DNA of 64,000 bases from Enterobacter sp. SA187 (GTDB taxonomy: Bacteria; Pseudomonadota; Gammaproteobacteria; Enterobacterales; Enterobacteriaceae), in NCBI RefSeq assembly GCF_001888805.2, contig NZ_CP019113.1:1364001-1428000 (forward strand), read 5' to 3'. Position numbers and translations under genes: made by a program. How positions within the stretch are numbered: position 1 is the first letter of the stretch; each line of letters begins with the position of its first letter. Below are positions 33,422 to 41,648 of the stretch, in pieces. The notes beneath the pieces are model-generated. The model was not told the DNA's origin. It did no database searches and was given only the letters and a program-made list of their open reading frames with translations.

Positions 33422-34234
33422 TCAGCTTTTTTTCGCGCCGTAGCGTGCAAACCAGGTCAGCATGCGCTGCCAGCCATCCTGCGCGGATTCGGCGTGGTAG
33501 CTCGGGCGATAATCGGCGTTAAAGGCATGCCCGGCATCGGGATAAACCACGATTTCCGCCGTGGCGTTAGCCGCCCGCAGCGCCTGGCGCATGGTATCGA
33601 CAGTGTCCTGCGGAATACTGGAGTCCTGCGCGCCGTAAAGACCAAGCACCGGGGCGGTGAGTTCGGTGGCAATATCCACCGGATGCGACGGCGAGTTCAT
33701 GGTTTTATCCCCCACCAGTTTGCCGTACCACGCCACCGCCGCTTTCAGCTGCGGATTGTGCGCGGCATACAGCCAGGCGATGCGGCCGCCCCAGCAAAAA
33801 CCGGTCGCCAGCAGGCGGTGCGGATCGCCGCCGTTGCGCGCAGCCCAGTTGGCGACGTGATCCAGATCCGCCAGCACCTGCGCGTCCGGCACCTTTGAAA
33901 CCAGTTCGCTGAACAGGGTCGGAATATCGTCATACGCATTCGGATCCCCCTGACGGAAATAGAGCTCCGGCGCCACGGCAAGATAGCCTTCCTTCGCCAG
34001 GCGACGGCAGAGATCGCGGATGTGCTCATGCACGCCAAAAATTTCCTGGATGACAATCACCACCGGCAGCGCGCCGGCAGCCTCTGCCGGACGGGCGTGG
34101 TAGGCAGGCATATTGTCTCCCCGCGAGGGGATGGACGTCAGACCCGCTACAATACCGTCGTCAGCAGTCGTGATGGCGGTGGAGGCATGGGGCGAAGCAG
34201 CAGGGGCAAAGCCGGGTTGTTTGTCAGTGGTCAT
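33422..34234 (-). CDS. ysgA: Dienelactone hydrolase family protein YsgA
   Basis: A 270-residue cytoplasmic alpha/beta hydrolase (E. coli YsgA 271). The catalytic triad of the dienelactone hydrolase family is visible: nucleophile Cys147 in GFCWGG, Asp204 in YGAQDSS and His236 in DAGHAF. MTTDKQPGFAPAASP matches the E. coli N-terminus and GGAG lies 6 nt upstream; the ATG at 34264 is not used. Its substrate is unknown. It diverges from udp as in E. coli, where metE lies on its other side; here the bgl operon does. Confidence 0.93.
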   Translation of the reverse strand: MTTDKQPGFAPAASPHASTAITTADDGIVAGLTSIPSRGDNMPAYHARPAEAAGALPVVIVIQEIFGVHEHIRDLCRRLAKEGYLAVAPELYFRQGDPNAYDDIPTLFSELVSKVPDAQVLADLDHVANWAARNGGDPHRLLATGFCWGGRIAWLYAAHNPQLKAAVAWYGKLVGDKTMNSPSHPVDIATELTAPVLGLYGAQDSSIPQDTVDTMRQALRAANATAEIVVYPDAGHAFNADYRPSYHAESAQDGWQRMLTWFARYGAKKS

Positions 34235-34360
34235 GGCGATCTCCGTACCCTTGTAGTGGTGCAAAAAAGTAGCGCAATAAATAACTATAGTCAGCCGTCT
34301 AAAATACAGCGCTCATGAAAGCGGCTATCTTTTGAGGAGTGCCCGGCTGACGAACATGTT

Positions 34361-34382
34361 AATGTGATGTATATCACTATTT
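34361..34382 (+). promoter_or_regulatory. Upstream CRP site of udp
   Basis: TGTGA-TGTATA-TCACT at 34363-34378 is an excellent CRP site centred at 34370.5, that is about -93.5 from the expected udp start. Confidence 0.8.
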
Positions 34383-34415
34383 TATGGAAAACCACTGCAA
34401 ACAATTTTATTGGCG

Positions 34416-34429
34416 GTGATGGTTGTCAC
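34416..34429 (+). promoter_or_regulatory. Downstream CRP site of udp
   Basis: GTGA-TGGTTG-TCAC is centred at 34422.5, exactly 52 bp from the first site and about -41.5 from the expected start. Two CRP sites 52 bp apart, with TGCAA-type CytR words between them (34396-34400), are the known architecture of CRP/CytR-controlled nucleoside genes. Confidence 0.75.
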
Positions 34430-34451
34430 GAAATTTAACGTGCAGCTTCTG

Positions 34452-34457
34452 TAAAGT
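34452..34457 (+). promoter_or_regulatory. udp -10 box
   Basis: TAAAGT lies where a class II CRP-dependent promoter needs its -10, giving a start near 34464. No -35 match is needed at such promoters. Confidence 0.6.
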
Positions 34458-34502
34458 ACCTTTTTGCTACTTCTGACAAACCGATCTACAGAGGAGTCAC
34501 CT

Positions 34503-35264
34503 ATGTCACAGTCTGATGTTTTTCACCTCGGCCTCACTAAAAACGATTTACAAGGGGCTACGCTTGCCATCGTCCCTGGCGACCCGGAGCGAGTGGAAAA
34601 GATCGCCGCGCTGATGGATAAGCCGGTTAAGCTGGCATCGCACCGCGAATTCACCTCCTGGCGCGCTGAACTGGACGGCAAGCCGGTGATCGTGTGCTCC
34701 ACCGGTATCGGCGGCCCGTCCACCTCTATCGCCGTGGAAGAGCTGGCGCAGCTGGGCATTCGTACTTTCCTGCGCGTCGGCACCACCGGGGCGATCCAGC
34801 CGCACATTAACGTCGGCGACGTGCTGGTGACCACCGCCTCTGTACGCCTTGACGGCGCCAGCCTGCACTTTGCGCCGATGGAATACCCGGCCGTCGCTGA
34901 TTTTGCCTGCACCACGGCGCTGGTCGAGGCGGCGAAGTCCGTCGGCGCCACCACGCACATCGGCGTGACCGCCTCTTCTGACACCTTCTATCCGGGTCAG
35001 GAACGTTATGACACCTTCTCTGGCCGCGTGGTAAAACGCTACAAAGGTTCCATGGAAGAGTGGCAGTCCATGGGCGTAATGAACTACGAAATGGAATCCG
35101 CCACGCTGCTGACCATGTGTTCAAGCCAGGGCCTGCGCGCCGGTATGGTGGCGGGCGTGATCGTTAACCGCACCCAGCAGGAGATCCCGAACGCGGAAAC
35201 CATGAAGCAGACCGAAAGTCACGCGGTGAAAATCGTTGTGGAAGCGGCGCGTCGCCTGCTGTAG
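34503..35264 (+). CDS. udp: Uridine phosphorylase
   Basis: A 253-residue cytoplasmic enzyme, same length as in E. coli, converting uridine and phosphate to uracil and ribose-1-phosphate for pyrimidine salvage. The phosphorylase signatures VPGDPERVEKIA, VCSTGIGGPSTSIAVEEL and the NYEMESATLLTMCSSQGL segment are present. The start MSQSDVFHLGL has GAGGAG upstream; an in-frame TTG-type start at 34464 coincides with the transcription start and is not used. Expected to be activated by CRP and repressed by CytR. Confidence 0.97.
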   Translation: MSQSDVFHLGLTKNDLQGATLAIVPGDPERVEKIAALMDKPVKLASHREFTSWRAELDGKPVIVCSTGIGGPSTSIAVEELAQLGIRTFLRVGTTGAIQPHINVGDVLVTTASVRLDGASLHFAPMEYPAVADFACTTALVEAAKSVGATTHIGVTASSDTFYPGQERYDTFSGRVVKRYKGSMEEWQSMGVMNYEMESATLLTMCSSQGLRAGMVAGVIVNRTQQEIPNAETMKQTESHAVKIVVEAARRLL

Positions 35265-35288
35265 TTCGCGTTTTTTACCTCCATTTCC

Positions 35289-35317
35289 AGGGCCGATCCA
35301 TTCGGCCCTTTCTTTTT
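35289..35317 (+). terminator. udp terminator
   Basis: AGGGCCGA (35289-35296) pairs with TCGGCCCT (35302-35309), followed by TTCTTTTTG: a standard intrinsic terminator 25 bp after the udp stop. Confidence 0.88.
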
Positions 35318-35409
35318 GCGTAGCGCCTCGCAGGAAATCCCTTCCCAGGTGGACATCTGTACAGCACAATCTTACTTTGCACCGGACAGTGATTTTTGCA
35401 GGGGAAGAT

Positions 35410-36870
35410 GTGGATATTTCAATACTGTTAAGCGTGGCGGCAGCGCTGCTGGGCGGCGTCATGCTGGGATGGCTGGCCATGAAATCGCGCGCCGATCAGC
35501 TGCGGGCCGATCTGCTCGAAGATCGCCGGGAACTGGACATCGAATTAAGCGCGGCCAGACAACAGCTGGCGCAGAACCAGCACTGGCGCAACGAGTGCGA
35601 ACTGCTGAATAACGAACTGCGCAGCCTGCGGGAAATTAATACCTCGCTGGAAGCCGATCTGCGCGAAGTCACCACCCGTCTTGAATCCACCCAACTGCAT
35701 GCGGAAGACAAAATCCGCCAGATGATCAACAGTGAACAGCGCCTCAGCGAGCAGTTCGAAAACCTCGCCAACCGCATTTTTGAACAGAGCAACCGCCGGG
35801 TGGATGAGCAGAACCGCCAGAGCCTCGGCAGTTTACTGACGCCGCTGCGCGAACAGCTGGACGGTTTTCGTCGTCAGGTACAGGACAGCTTTGGGCAGGA
35901 GGCGCGCGAGCGGCACACGCTGGCGCACGAGATCCGCAATCTCCAGCAACTGAACGCGCAGATGGCGCAGGAAGCGGTGAACCTCACCCGCGCCCTCAAG
36001 GGCGATAACAAAACCCAGGGCAACTGGGGCGAAGTGGTGTTAACCCGTGTGCTGGAGGCGTCCGGCTTGCGGCACGGTTATGAGTACGAAACCCAGGTCA
36101 GTATCGAGACCGACGCGCGGGCGCGTATGCAGCCGGATGTGATTGTCCGTCTGCCGCAGGGTAAAGACGTGGTGATTGACGCCAAAATGACGCTGGTGGC
36201 CTACGAGCGCTATTTTAACGCCGAAGAAGACTATACCCGCGAAACCGCGTTGCAGGAGCACCTCGCCTCGGTGCGCAGCCACATTCGTCTGCTGGGCCGC
36301 AAGGATTATCAGCAATTGCCGGGGCTGCGTTCGCTGGATTACGTGCTGATGTTTATCCCCGTCGAACCGGCGTTTTTGCTGGCGCTGGATCGGCAGCCGG
36401 AGCTGATCAACGAAGCATTGAAAAACAATATCATGCTGGTCAGCCCCACCACCCTGCTGGTGGCGCTGCGCACCATTGCTAATCTCTGGCGCTACGAGCA
36501 TCAAAGCCGCAACGCCCAGCAGATCGCCGACCGCGCCAGCCGCCTGTACGACAAAATGCGCCTGTTTGTGGATGATATGTCGTCCATCGGCCAGGGGCTG
36601 GATAAAGCGCAGGATAACTACCGCCAGGCGATGAAAAAACTCACCTCCGGGCGCGGCAATCTGCTGGCGCAGGCCGAGGCGTTTCGCGGGCTGGGGGTGG
36701 AGGTCAAACGCGAGATTAATCCGGATTTGGTTGAACAGGCCACCGCCCAGGACGAGGAGTTTCGTTTGCGTGCCGGTGAGCCGGACGCTGAAGAATCTCA
36801 GGAAGACAATGAATTAGCTACGCGAGCCGCGGTGAATGACAGCCCGGAGCGCGTATCGCAAGGCGGTTGA
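35410..36870 (+). CDS. rmuC: DNA recombination protein RmuC
   Basis: A 486-residue protein (E. coli 475) with an N-terminal membrane helix (about residues 3-24), a long coiled coil (about 25-200) and a conserved nuclease-like domain containing QGNWGEVVLTRVLE and DVIVRLPQGKDVVIDAKMTL, a PD-(D/E)xK-like core. RmuC limits inversions at short inverted repeats; its biochemistry is not fully defined. I chose the GTG at 35410 because it aligns with the E. coli MDFSI start and follows GGGGA; the longer open frame back to 35236 overlaps udp. The acidic tail differs from E. coli. Confidence 0.93.
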   Translation: MDISILLSVAAALLGGVMLGWLAMKSRADQLRADLLEDRRELDIELSAARQQLAQNQHWRNECELLNNELRSLREINTSLEADLREVTTRLESTQLHAEDKIRQMINSEQRLSEQFENLANRIFEQSNRRVDEQNRQSLGSLLTPLREQLDGFRRQVQDSFGQEARERHTLAHEIRNLQQLNAQMAQEAVNLTRALKGDNKTQGNWGEVVLTRVLEASGLRHGYEYETQVSIETDARARMQPDVIVRLPQGKDVVIDAKMTLVAYERYFNAEEDYTRETALQEHLASVRSHIRLLGRKDYQQLPGLRSLDYVLMFIPVEPAFLLALDRQPELINEALKNNIMLVSPTTLLVALRTIANLWRYEHQSRNAQQIADRASRLYDKMRLFVDDMSSIGQGLDKAQDNYRQAMKKLTSGRGNLLAQAEAFRGLGVEVKREINPDLVEQATAQDEEFRLRAGEPDAEESQEDNELATRAAVNDSPERVSQGG

Positions 36871-36936
36871 AACATAGGGCAATTGCGCCCAATCTGTTAC
36901 ACTTCACGAACAATTTCTTGATAAGCAGGCACTGAG

Positions 36937-37704
36937 ATGGCGGAAGATCGACAAGAAACTTCACAGGACACGACCCACTTTGGTTATCAGACCGTCGCCA
37001 AAACGCAGAAAGCTGACATGGTGGCGCACGTATTTCATTCCGTGGCGGCAAAATACGATGTCATGAACGATCTGATGTCCTTTGGCATCCATCGTTTATG
37101 GAAGCGTTTTACGATCGATTGCAGCGGCGTGCGCCGTGGGCAGAAAGTGCTCGATCTGGCAGGCGGCACCGGTGATCTGACGGCGAAATTCTCGCGTCTG
37201 GTGGGTGAAACCGGGCAAGTGGTGCTGGCAGATATTAACGACTCGATGCTGAAAGTGGGCCGCGACAAGCTGCGTAATATTGGCGTCATCGGCAACGTTG
37301 AATATGTACAGGCGAATGCCGAAGCGCTGCCGTTCCCGGATAACACCTTTGACTGCATTACTATCTCCTTTGGTCTGCGTAACGTGACCGATAAAGAGAA
37401 AGCGCTGCGTTCAATGTTCCGCGTGCTGAAGCCGGGCGGTCGTCTGCTGGTGCTGGAATTCTCCAAACCGGTTATCGAGCCGCTGAGTAAAGCCTATGAC
37501 GCCTACTCGTTCCATATTCTGCCGCGCATCGGCGAACTGGTTGCCAGCGACGCCGGTAGCTATCGTTATCTGGCAGAATCCATTCGTATGCATCCCAATC
37601 AGGATACGCTGAAGGCGATGATGCAGGACGCGGGCTTTGAAAATGTCGATTACTACAATCTGACCGCCGGTATCGTTGCCCTGCATCGTGGTTATAAGTT
37701 CTGA
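36937..37704 (+). CDS. ubiE: Ubiquinone/menaquinone C-methyltransferase UbiE
   Basis: A 255-residue SAM-dependent methyltransferase acting on demethylmenaquinone and on the C-methylation step of ubiquinone synthesis. The SAM-binding motif DLAGGTGDLTAKFS (about residues 72-85) and the UbiE-type segments FHSVAAKYDVMNDLMS and ISFGLRNVTDKEKAL are clear. It is four residues longer than E. coli at the N-terminus (MAEDRQETSQD). ubiJ follows after 12 bp and then ubiB, a conserved operon. Confidence 0.97.
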   Translation: MAEDRQETSQDTTHFGYQTVAKTQKADMVAHVFHSVAAKYDVMNDLMSFGIHRLWKRFTIDCSGVRRGQKVLDLAGGTGDLTAKFSRLVGETGQVVLADINDSMLKVGRDKLRNIGVIGNVEYVQANAEALPFPDNTFDCITISFGLRNVTDKEKALRSMFRVLKPGGRLLVLEFSKPVIEPLSKAYDAYSFHILPRIGELVASDAGSYRYLAESIRMHPNQDTLKAMMQDAGFENVDYYNLTAGIVALHRGYKF

Positions 37705-37716
37705 CAGGAGTCTGCC

Positions 37717-38322
37717 ATGCCCTTTAAGCCTTTAATGACCGCCGGGATAGAGCGTGTGCTTAATACGTTTTTATACCGTCCTCAGGCCCTGAAACCTGCA
37801 CGCCAGCGCTTACAGGGCAAGGTGCTGCGTATTGTCGTCAAAGAGCTTTCCACGCCGCTGGTGCTGGCGTTCAGCGAGCGTCAGCTTGATGTGCTGGGCG
37901 AGTGGGAGGGCGAAGCAGACTGTACGGTCATTACCCGACTGCGCGTCCTGCCGACCCTGCGCGATCGTAAACAGCTCACCTCGCTTATCCGTAGCGGCGA
38001 GCTGGAAGTGCAGGGCGATTTGCAGGTGGTGCAAAACTTCGGGGCATTAATGGATCTGGCCGAGTTTGACGCGGCGGAGCTGTTAGCGCCCTGGACCGGT
38101 GATATTGCCGCTGAAGGCATCAGCCAGGCGCTGCGCGGCGGCACGGCCTTTGTACGCAAGAATTTTCAGCGCCAGCAGCAGTATGTCGCTGAAACCCTGA
38201 CCGAGGAGTGGCGTATGGCACCCGGCGCGCTGGAAGTGGCCTGGTTCGCAGAAGAAACCGCAGCTATCGCGCGTTCGGTTGACGCGTTAACCCACCGTCT
38301 GGAAAAACTGGAGGGCAAATGA
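37717..38322 (+). CDS. ubiJ: Ubiquinone biosynthesis accessory factor UbiJ
   Basis: A 201-residue cytoplasmic protein, same length as E. coli UbiJ (YigP). The N-terminal half is an SCP2-type lipid-binding domain; the C-terminal part is helical and likely coiled coil (ALTHRLEKLEG). UbiJ serves as a platform holding ubiquinone intermediates for the Ubi complex. It lies between ubiE and ubiB and overlaps ubiB by 4 nt (ATGA). Confidence 0.94.
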   Translation: MPFKPLMTAGIERVLNTFLYRPQALKPARQRLQGKVLRIVVKELSTPLVLAFSERQLDVLGEWEGEADCTVITRLRVLPTLRDRKQLTSLIRSGELEVQGDLQVVQNFGALMDLAEFDAAELLAPWTGDIAAEGISQALRGGTAFVRKNFQRQQQYVAETLTEEWRMAPGALEVAWFAEETAAIARSVDALTHRLEKLEGK

Positions 38323-39965
38323 CGCCTGGTGAAATTCGGCGCCTTTACTTCATCATCCAAACTTTTTTGAGTTACGGGCTTGATGAGCTCATCCCCAGAA
38401 TGCGTCTTACCATGCCGCTTCGCCTCTGGCGCCGCACGCTGTTCTGGATGCCAAATCGCCACAAAGACAAGGAATTAGGCCATCGCCTGCGTCTGGCATT
38501 ACAGGAACTGGGCCCGGTATGGATTAAATTCGGACAGATGCTGTCCACCCGCCGCGACCTTTTCCCGCCGGTCATTGCCGACCAGCTTGCCATGTTGCAG
38601 GACCGCGTGGCGCCTTTCGATGGCGCGCTGGCTAAGCGACAAATCGAAAAAGCGATGGGCGGTATTCCTGTTGAAACCTGGTTTGATGATTTTGACATCA
38701 AGCCGCTGGCGTCGGCGTCTATTGCGCAGGTGCATACCGCCCGGCTGAAAGAGAACGGCAAAGAGGTGGTCATCAAAGTGATCCGCCCGGACATTTTGCC
38801 GGTCATCAAAGCCGATATGCGCCTTATCTACCGCCTTGCCCGCTGGGTGCCGCGCTTGCTGCCGGATGGTCGCCGTTTGCGTCCGCTGGAAGTGGTGCAT
38901 GAATACGAAAAAACGCTGATCGACGAGCTGAATTTACTGCGCGAAGCCGCTAACGCCATCCAGCTGCGCCGCAATTTCGAAGACAGCCCGATGCTCTACG
39001 TGCCGGAAATTTACTCCGACTATTGCAGCCAGGACATGCTGGTGATGGAGCGTATTTACGGCATCCCCATCAACGACGTGGCGGCGCTGGAGAAAAACGG
39101 CACCAATCTGAAGTTGCTGGCAGAGCGTGGCGTACAGGTGTTCTTTACTCAGGTGTTCCGCGACAGCTTCTTCCATGCGGATATGCATCCGGGCAATATT
39201 TTTGTCAGCTATGAACATCCGGAAGATCCGCAGTATATCGGGATCGACTGCGGCATCGTGGGTTCGCTGAACAAAGAAGACAAGCGCTATCTGGCCGAGA
39301 ACTTTATCGCCTTCTTTAACCGCGACTACCGTAAAGTGGCGGAATTGCATGTGGATTCAGGCTGGGTACCGCCGGACACCAACGTGGAAGAGTTCGAGTT
39401 CGCTATCCGCACCGTCTGCGAGCCTATCTTCGAGAAGCCGCTGGCGGAGATCTCCTTTGGTCACGTGCTGCTGAATCTGTTCAATACCGCGCGCCGCTTC
39501 AATATGGAAGTGCAACCGCAGCTGGTGCTGCTGCAAAAGACGCTGCTGTATGTGGAAGGGGTTGGCCGTCAGCTCTATCCGCAGCTCGATTTATGGAAAA
39601 CCGCGAAACCTTTCCTTGAATCCTGGATCAAAGATCAGGTGGGCATTCCGGCGCTGATCCGTTCGCTGAAAGAAAAAGCGCCGTTCTGGGTGGAAAAAAT
39701 GCCGGAACTGCCGGAGCTGATTTACAACAATCTGCGCCAGAGTAAGCAGTTGCAGCACAGCGTGGAGCAAATCTCCCGTGATCTGCACGTTAACCATATG
39801 CGTCAGGGGCAATCGCGCTATTTGTTCGGCATTGGGGCAACGTTGATACTCAGTGGTACATTATTGCTGATTAACCGCCCTGATTGGCAGTCGGCCCCGG
39901 CCTGGCTGATGGCGGGCGGGCTGGTCATCTGGCTGATTGGCTGGCGTAAGACGCGCGCAATTTGA
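38319..39965 (+). CDS. ubiB: Ubiquinone biosynthesis regulatory kinase-like protein UbiB
   Basis: A 548-residue ABC1/ADCK-family atypical kinase (E. coli 546). The family's KxGQ motif appears as IKFGQMLSTRRDLFP (about residues 69-83), the alanine-rich loop as LASASIAQVHTA, and the catalytic loop as FHADMHPGNIF followed by GIDCGIVG. Two C-terminal membrane helices (about 495-545) anchor it to the inner membrane. It is an ATPase needed for ubiquinone synthesis in vivo. The tat genes follow after 70 bp. Confidence 0.96.
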   Translation: MTPGEIRRLYFIIQTFLSYGLDELIPRMRLTMPLRLWRRTLFWMPNRHKDKELGHRLRLALQELGPVWIKFGQMLSTRRDLFPPVIADQLAMLQDRVAPFDGALAKRQIEKAMGGIPVETWFDDFDIKPLASASIAQVHTARLKENGKEVVIKVIRPDILPVIKADMRLIYRLARWVPRLLPDGRRLRPLEVVHEYEKTLIDELNLLREAANAIQLRRNFEDSPMLYVPEIYSDYCSQDMLVMERIYGIPINDVAALEKNGTNLKLLAERGVQVFFTQVFRDSFFHADMHPGNIFVSYEHPEDPQYIGIDCGIVGSLNKEDKRYLAENFIAFFNRDYRKVAELHVDSGWVPPDTNVEEFEFAIRTVCEPIFEKPLAEISFGHVLLNLFNTARRFNMEVQPQLVLLQKTLLYVEGVGRQLYPQLDLWKTAKPFLESWIKDQVGIPALIRSLKEKAPFWVEKMPELPELIYNNLRQSKQLQHSVEQISRDLHVNHMRQGQSRYLFGIGATLILSGTLLLINRPDWQSAPAWLMAGGLVIWLIGWRKTRAI

Positions 39966-39989
39966 TCGTTCACAACGGGCCGCTTAACG

Positions 39990-39995
39990 TATACT
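39990..39995 (+). promoter_or_regulatory. Possible -10 box for tatABC
   Basis: TATACT lies 46 bp before tatA in the ubiB-tatA gap. The best -35 candidate, TTCACA at 39969-39974, has a short 15 bp spacer. GGGCC and GGCCC flank the box and could form a small hairpin. Confidence 0.35.
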
Positions 39996-40035
39996 GTGGC
40001 CCGGTTTATTCATCATTTATCACTGGGGATAAGGT

Positions 40036-40287
40036 ATGGGTGGTATCAGTATTTGGCAGTTACTTATCATCGCCGTCATCGTTGTGCTGCTGTTCGGCAC
40101 TAAAAAACTCGGTTCGATTGGTTCAGATTTAGGCGCATCGATCAAAGGCTTCAAAAAAGCCATGAGCGATGATGACAAACATGCAAAACCGGCAGAAGAC
40201 GCGGATTTTACGGCGAAATCCATTGCTGAAAAGCCGGATGATGTGAAGAAAGAAGACGCGAAGCGTCACGATAAAGAGCAGGTGTAA
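40036..40287 (+). CDS. tatA: Sec-independent protein translocase subunit TatA
   Basis: An 83-residue protein (E. coli 89) with one N-terminal membrane helix (IWQLLIIAVIVVLLFG, about residues 5-20), the conserved F-G hinge in LLFGTKKL, an amphipathic helix, and a charged tail ending KRHDKEQV. TatA multimers form the pore or membrane-weakening patch for export of folded proteins. tatB follows after 3 bp. Confidence 0.96.
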   Translation: MGGISIWQLLIIAVIVVLLFGTKKLGSIGSDLGASIKGFKKAMSDDDKHAKPAEDADFTAKSIAEKPDDVKKEDAKRHDKEQV

Positions 40288-40290
40288 TTC

Positions 40291-40830
40291 GTGTTCGATA
40301 TTGGCTTTGGTGAATTAGTTCTGGTTTTCGTTATCGGCCTCATTGTTCTGGGGCCGCAACGTCTGCCAGTGGCGGTTAAAACGGTGGCAGGCTGGGTACG
40401 CGCGCTGCGCTCCCTTGCCTCTACCGTACAAAATGAACTTGCCCAGGAGCTTAAGCTTCAGGAATTTCAGGACAGCCTGAAGAAAGTTGAAAAAGCCAGT
40501 CTGGATAATCTGACGCCGGAACTGAAAGCCTCCATGGATGAACTGCGTGAAGCGGCGGAATCGATGAAGCGCTCCTACAGCGCTAACGATCCGGAGAAAG
40601 AGAGCGATGTCGCGCATACCATCCATAATCCGCTGGTAAAAGATAACGAAGCGCAGCATGAAGGCATTACGCCAGCCACGGCAGAAAATCAGGCCAGCGC
40701 GCCGGAACAGAAGCCGTCGACGGAGCCTGAAGACAACGCTGTCCGGCCGAACGATGCCGCTGTCGTGAAAAGCCCCGTACAGGCAGCGCCTGCTTCCGAT
40801 TCAACCCCTTCAACGAGTGGTAAATCTTAA
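40291..40830 (+). CDS. tatB: Sec-independent protein translocase subunit TatB
   Basis: A 179-residue protein (E. coli 171) with GTG start. It has one N-terminal membrane helix (MFDIGFGELVLVFVIGLIVLGP), the TatB-type GPQRLPVAVKT segment and a long amphipathic helix. The tail beyond residue 95 is rich in P, A, E and S. With TatC it forms the twin-arginine signal receptor. The low-complexity C-terminus is the only part that differs much from E. coli. Confidence 0.96.
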   Translation: MFDIGFGELVLVFVIGLIVLGPQRLPVAVKTVAGWVRALRSLASTVQNELAQELKLQEFQDSLKKVEKASLDNLTPELKASMDELREAAESMKRSYSANDPEKESDVAHTIHNPLVKDNEAQHEGITPATAENQASAPEQKPSTEPEDNAVRPNDAAVVKSPVQAAPASDSTPSTSGKS

Positions 40831-40832
40831 AC

Positions 40833-41606
40833 ATGGCTGTAGAAGATACCCAACCGCTGATCTCGCATCTGATTGAACTGCGTAAGCGTCTGCTGAACAG
40901 CATTATCGCCGTGCTGCTGATTTTTCTGGCGCTGGTCTATTTTGCCAATGACATTTATCAACTGGTGTCGGCCCCGCTGATCAAGCAGATGCCGGAAGGC
41001 GCCACTATGATCGCCACCGATGTGGCATCGCCGTTCTTTACGCCGATCAAGCTGACTTTTATGGTGTCGCTGATCCTCTCTGCGCCGGTTATTCTCTATC
41101 AGGTGTGGGCATTTGTGGCGCCGGCGCTGTACCGGCATGAACGCCGTCTGGTGATCCCGCTGCTGGTTTCCAGTTCGCTGCTGTTTTACATCGGGATGGC
41201 GTTCGCCTATTTCGTGGTCTTCCCGCTGGCGTTTGGCTTCCTGACGCATACCGCGCCCGTTGGCGTGCAGGTTTCAACAGATATTGCCAGCTACCTTGAT
41301 TTCGTCATGGCGTTGTTTATGGCCTTTGGCGTGTCCTTTGAAGTGCCGGTGGCTATTGTGCTTATCTGCTGGATGGGCGTGACCACGCCGGAAGAACTGC
41401 GCAAGAAACGCCCTTATGTATTAGTGGGGGCGTTTGTGGTCGGGATGCTGCTGACGCCGCCGGATGTTTTCTCGCAGACGCTGCTGGCGATCCCGATGTA
41501 TTGCCTGTTTGAAATCGGCGTATTTTTCTCGCGGTTCTACGTCGGCAAGCGGCGTTTCCGCAGCGACGAAAGCGACGAAGACGACAGCGAAAGCACAAAA
41601 GAGTAA
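40833..41606 (+). CDS. tatC: Sec-independent protein translocase subunit TatC
   Basis: A 257-residue inner-membrane protein (E. coli 258) with six predicted helices. The N-terminal LISHLIELRKRLL holds the residues that read the twin-arginine signal; YQVWAFVAPALYRHERR and the conserved Glu in SFEVPVAIVL are further family marks. It completes the tatABC operon, 2 bp after tatB. The acidic tail SDEDDSE is species-variable. Confidence 0.97.
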   Translation: MAVEDTQPLISHLIELRKRLLNSIIAVLLIFLALVYFANDIYQLVSAPLIKQMPEGATMIATDVASPFFTPIKLTFMVSLILSAPVILYQVWAFVAPALYRHERRLVIPLLVSSSLLFYIGMAFAYFVVFPLAFGFLTHTAPVGVQVSTDIASYLDFVMALFMAFGVSFEVPVAIVLICWMGVTTPEELRKKRPYVLVGAFVVGMLLTPPDVFSQTLLAIPMYCLFEIGVFFSRFYVGKRRFRSDESDEDDSESTKE

Positions 41607-41613
41607 TCAATGG

Positions 41614-41629
41614 CCGCCCGAAAGGGCGG
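41614..41629 (+). terminator. GAAA-tetraloop hairpin between tatC and tatD
   Basis: CCGCCC-GAAA-GGGCGG is a stable stem just after the tatC stop. Only TTGTC follows, so it is more likely a partial terminator or 3' stabiliser than a full stop. Confidence 0.4.
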
Positions 41630-41648
41630 TTGTCATATGGAGGACGGC

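Noticed and set aside
35236..35409. N-terminal extension of rmuC
   Set aside because: It overlaps the udp end and terminator and does not match RmuC; the GTG at 35410 fits the family start.
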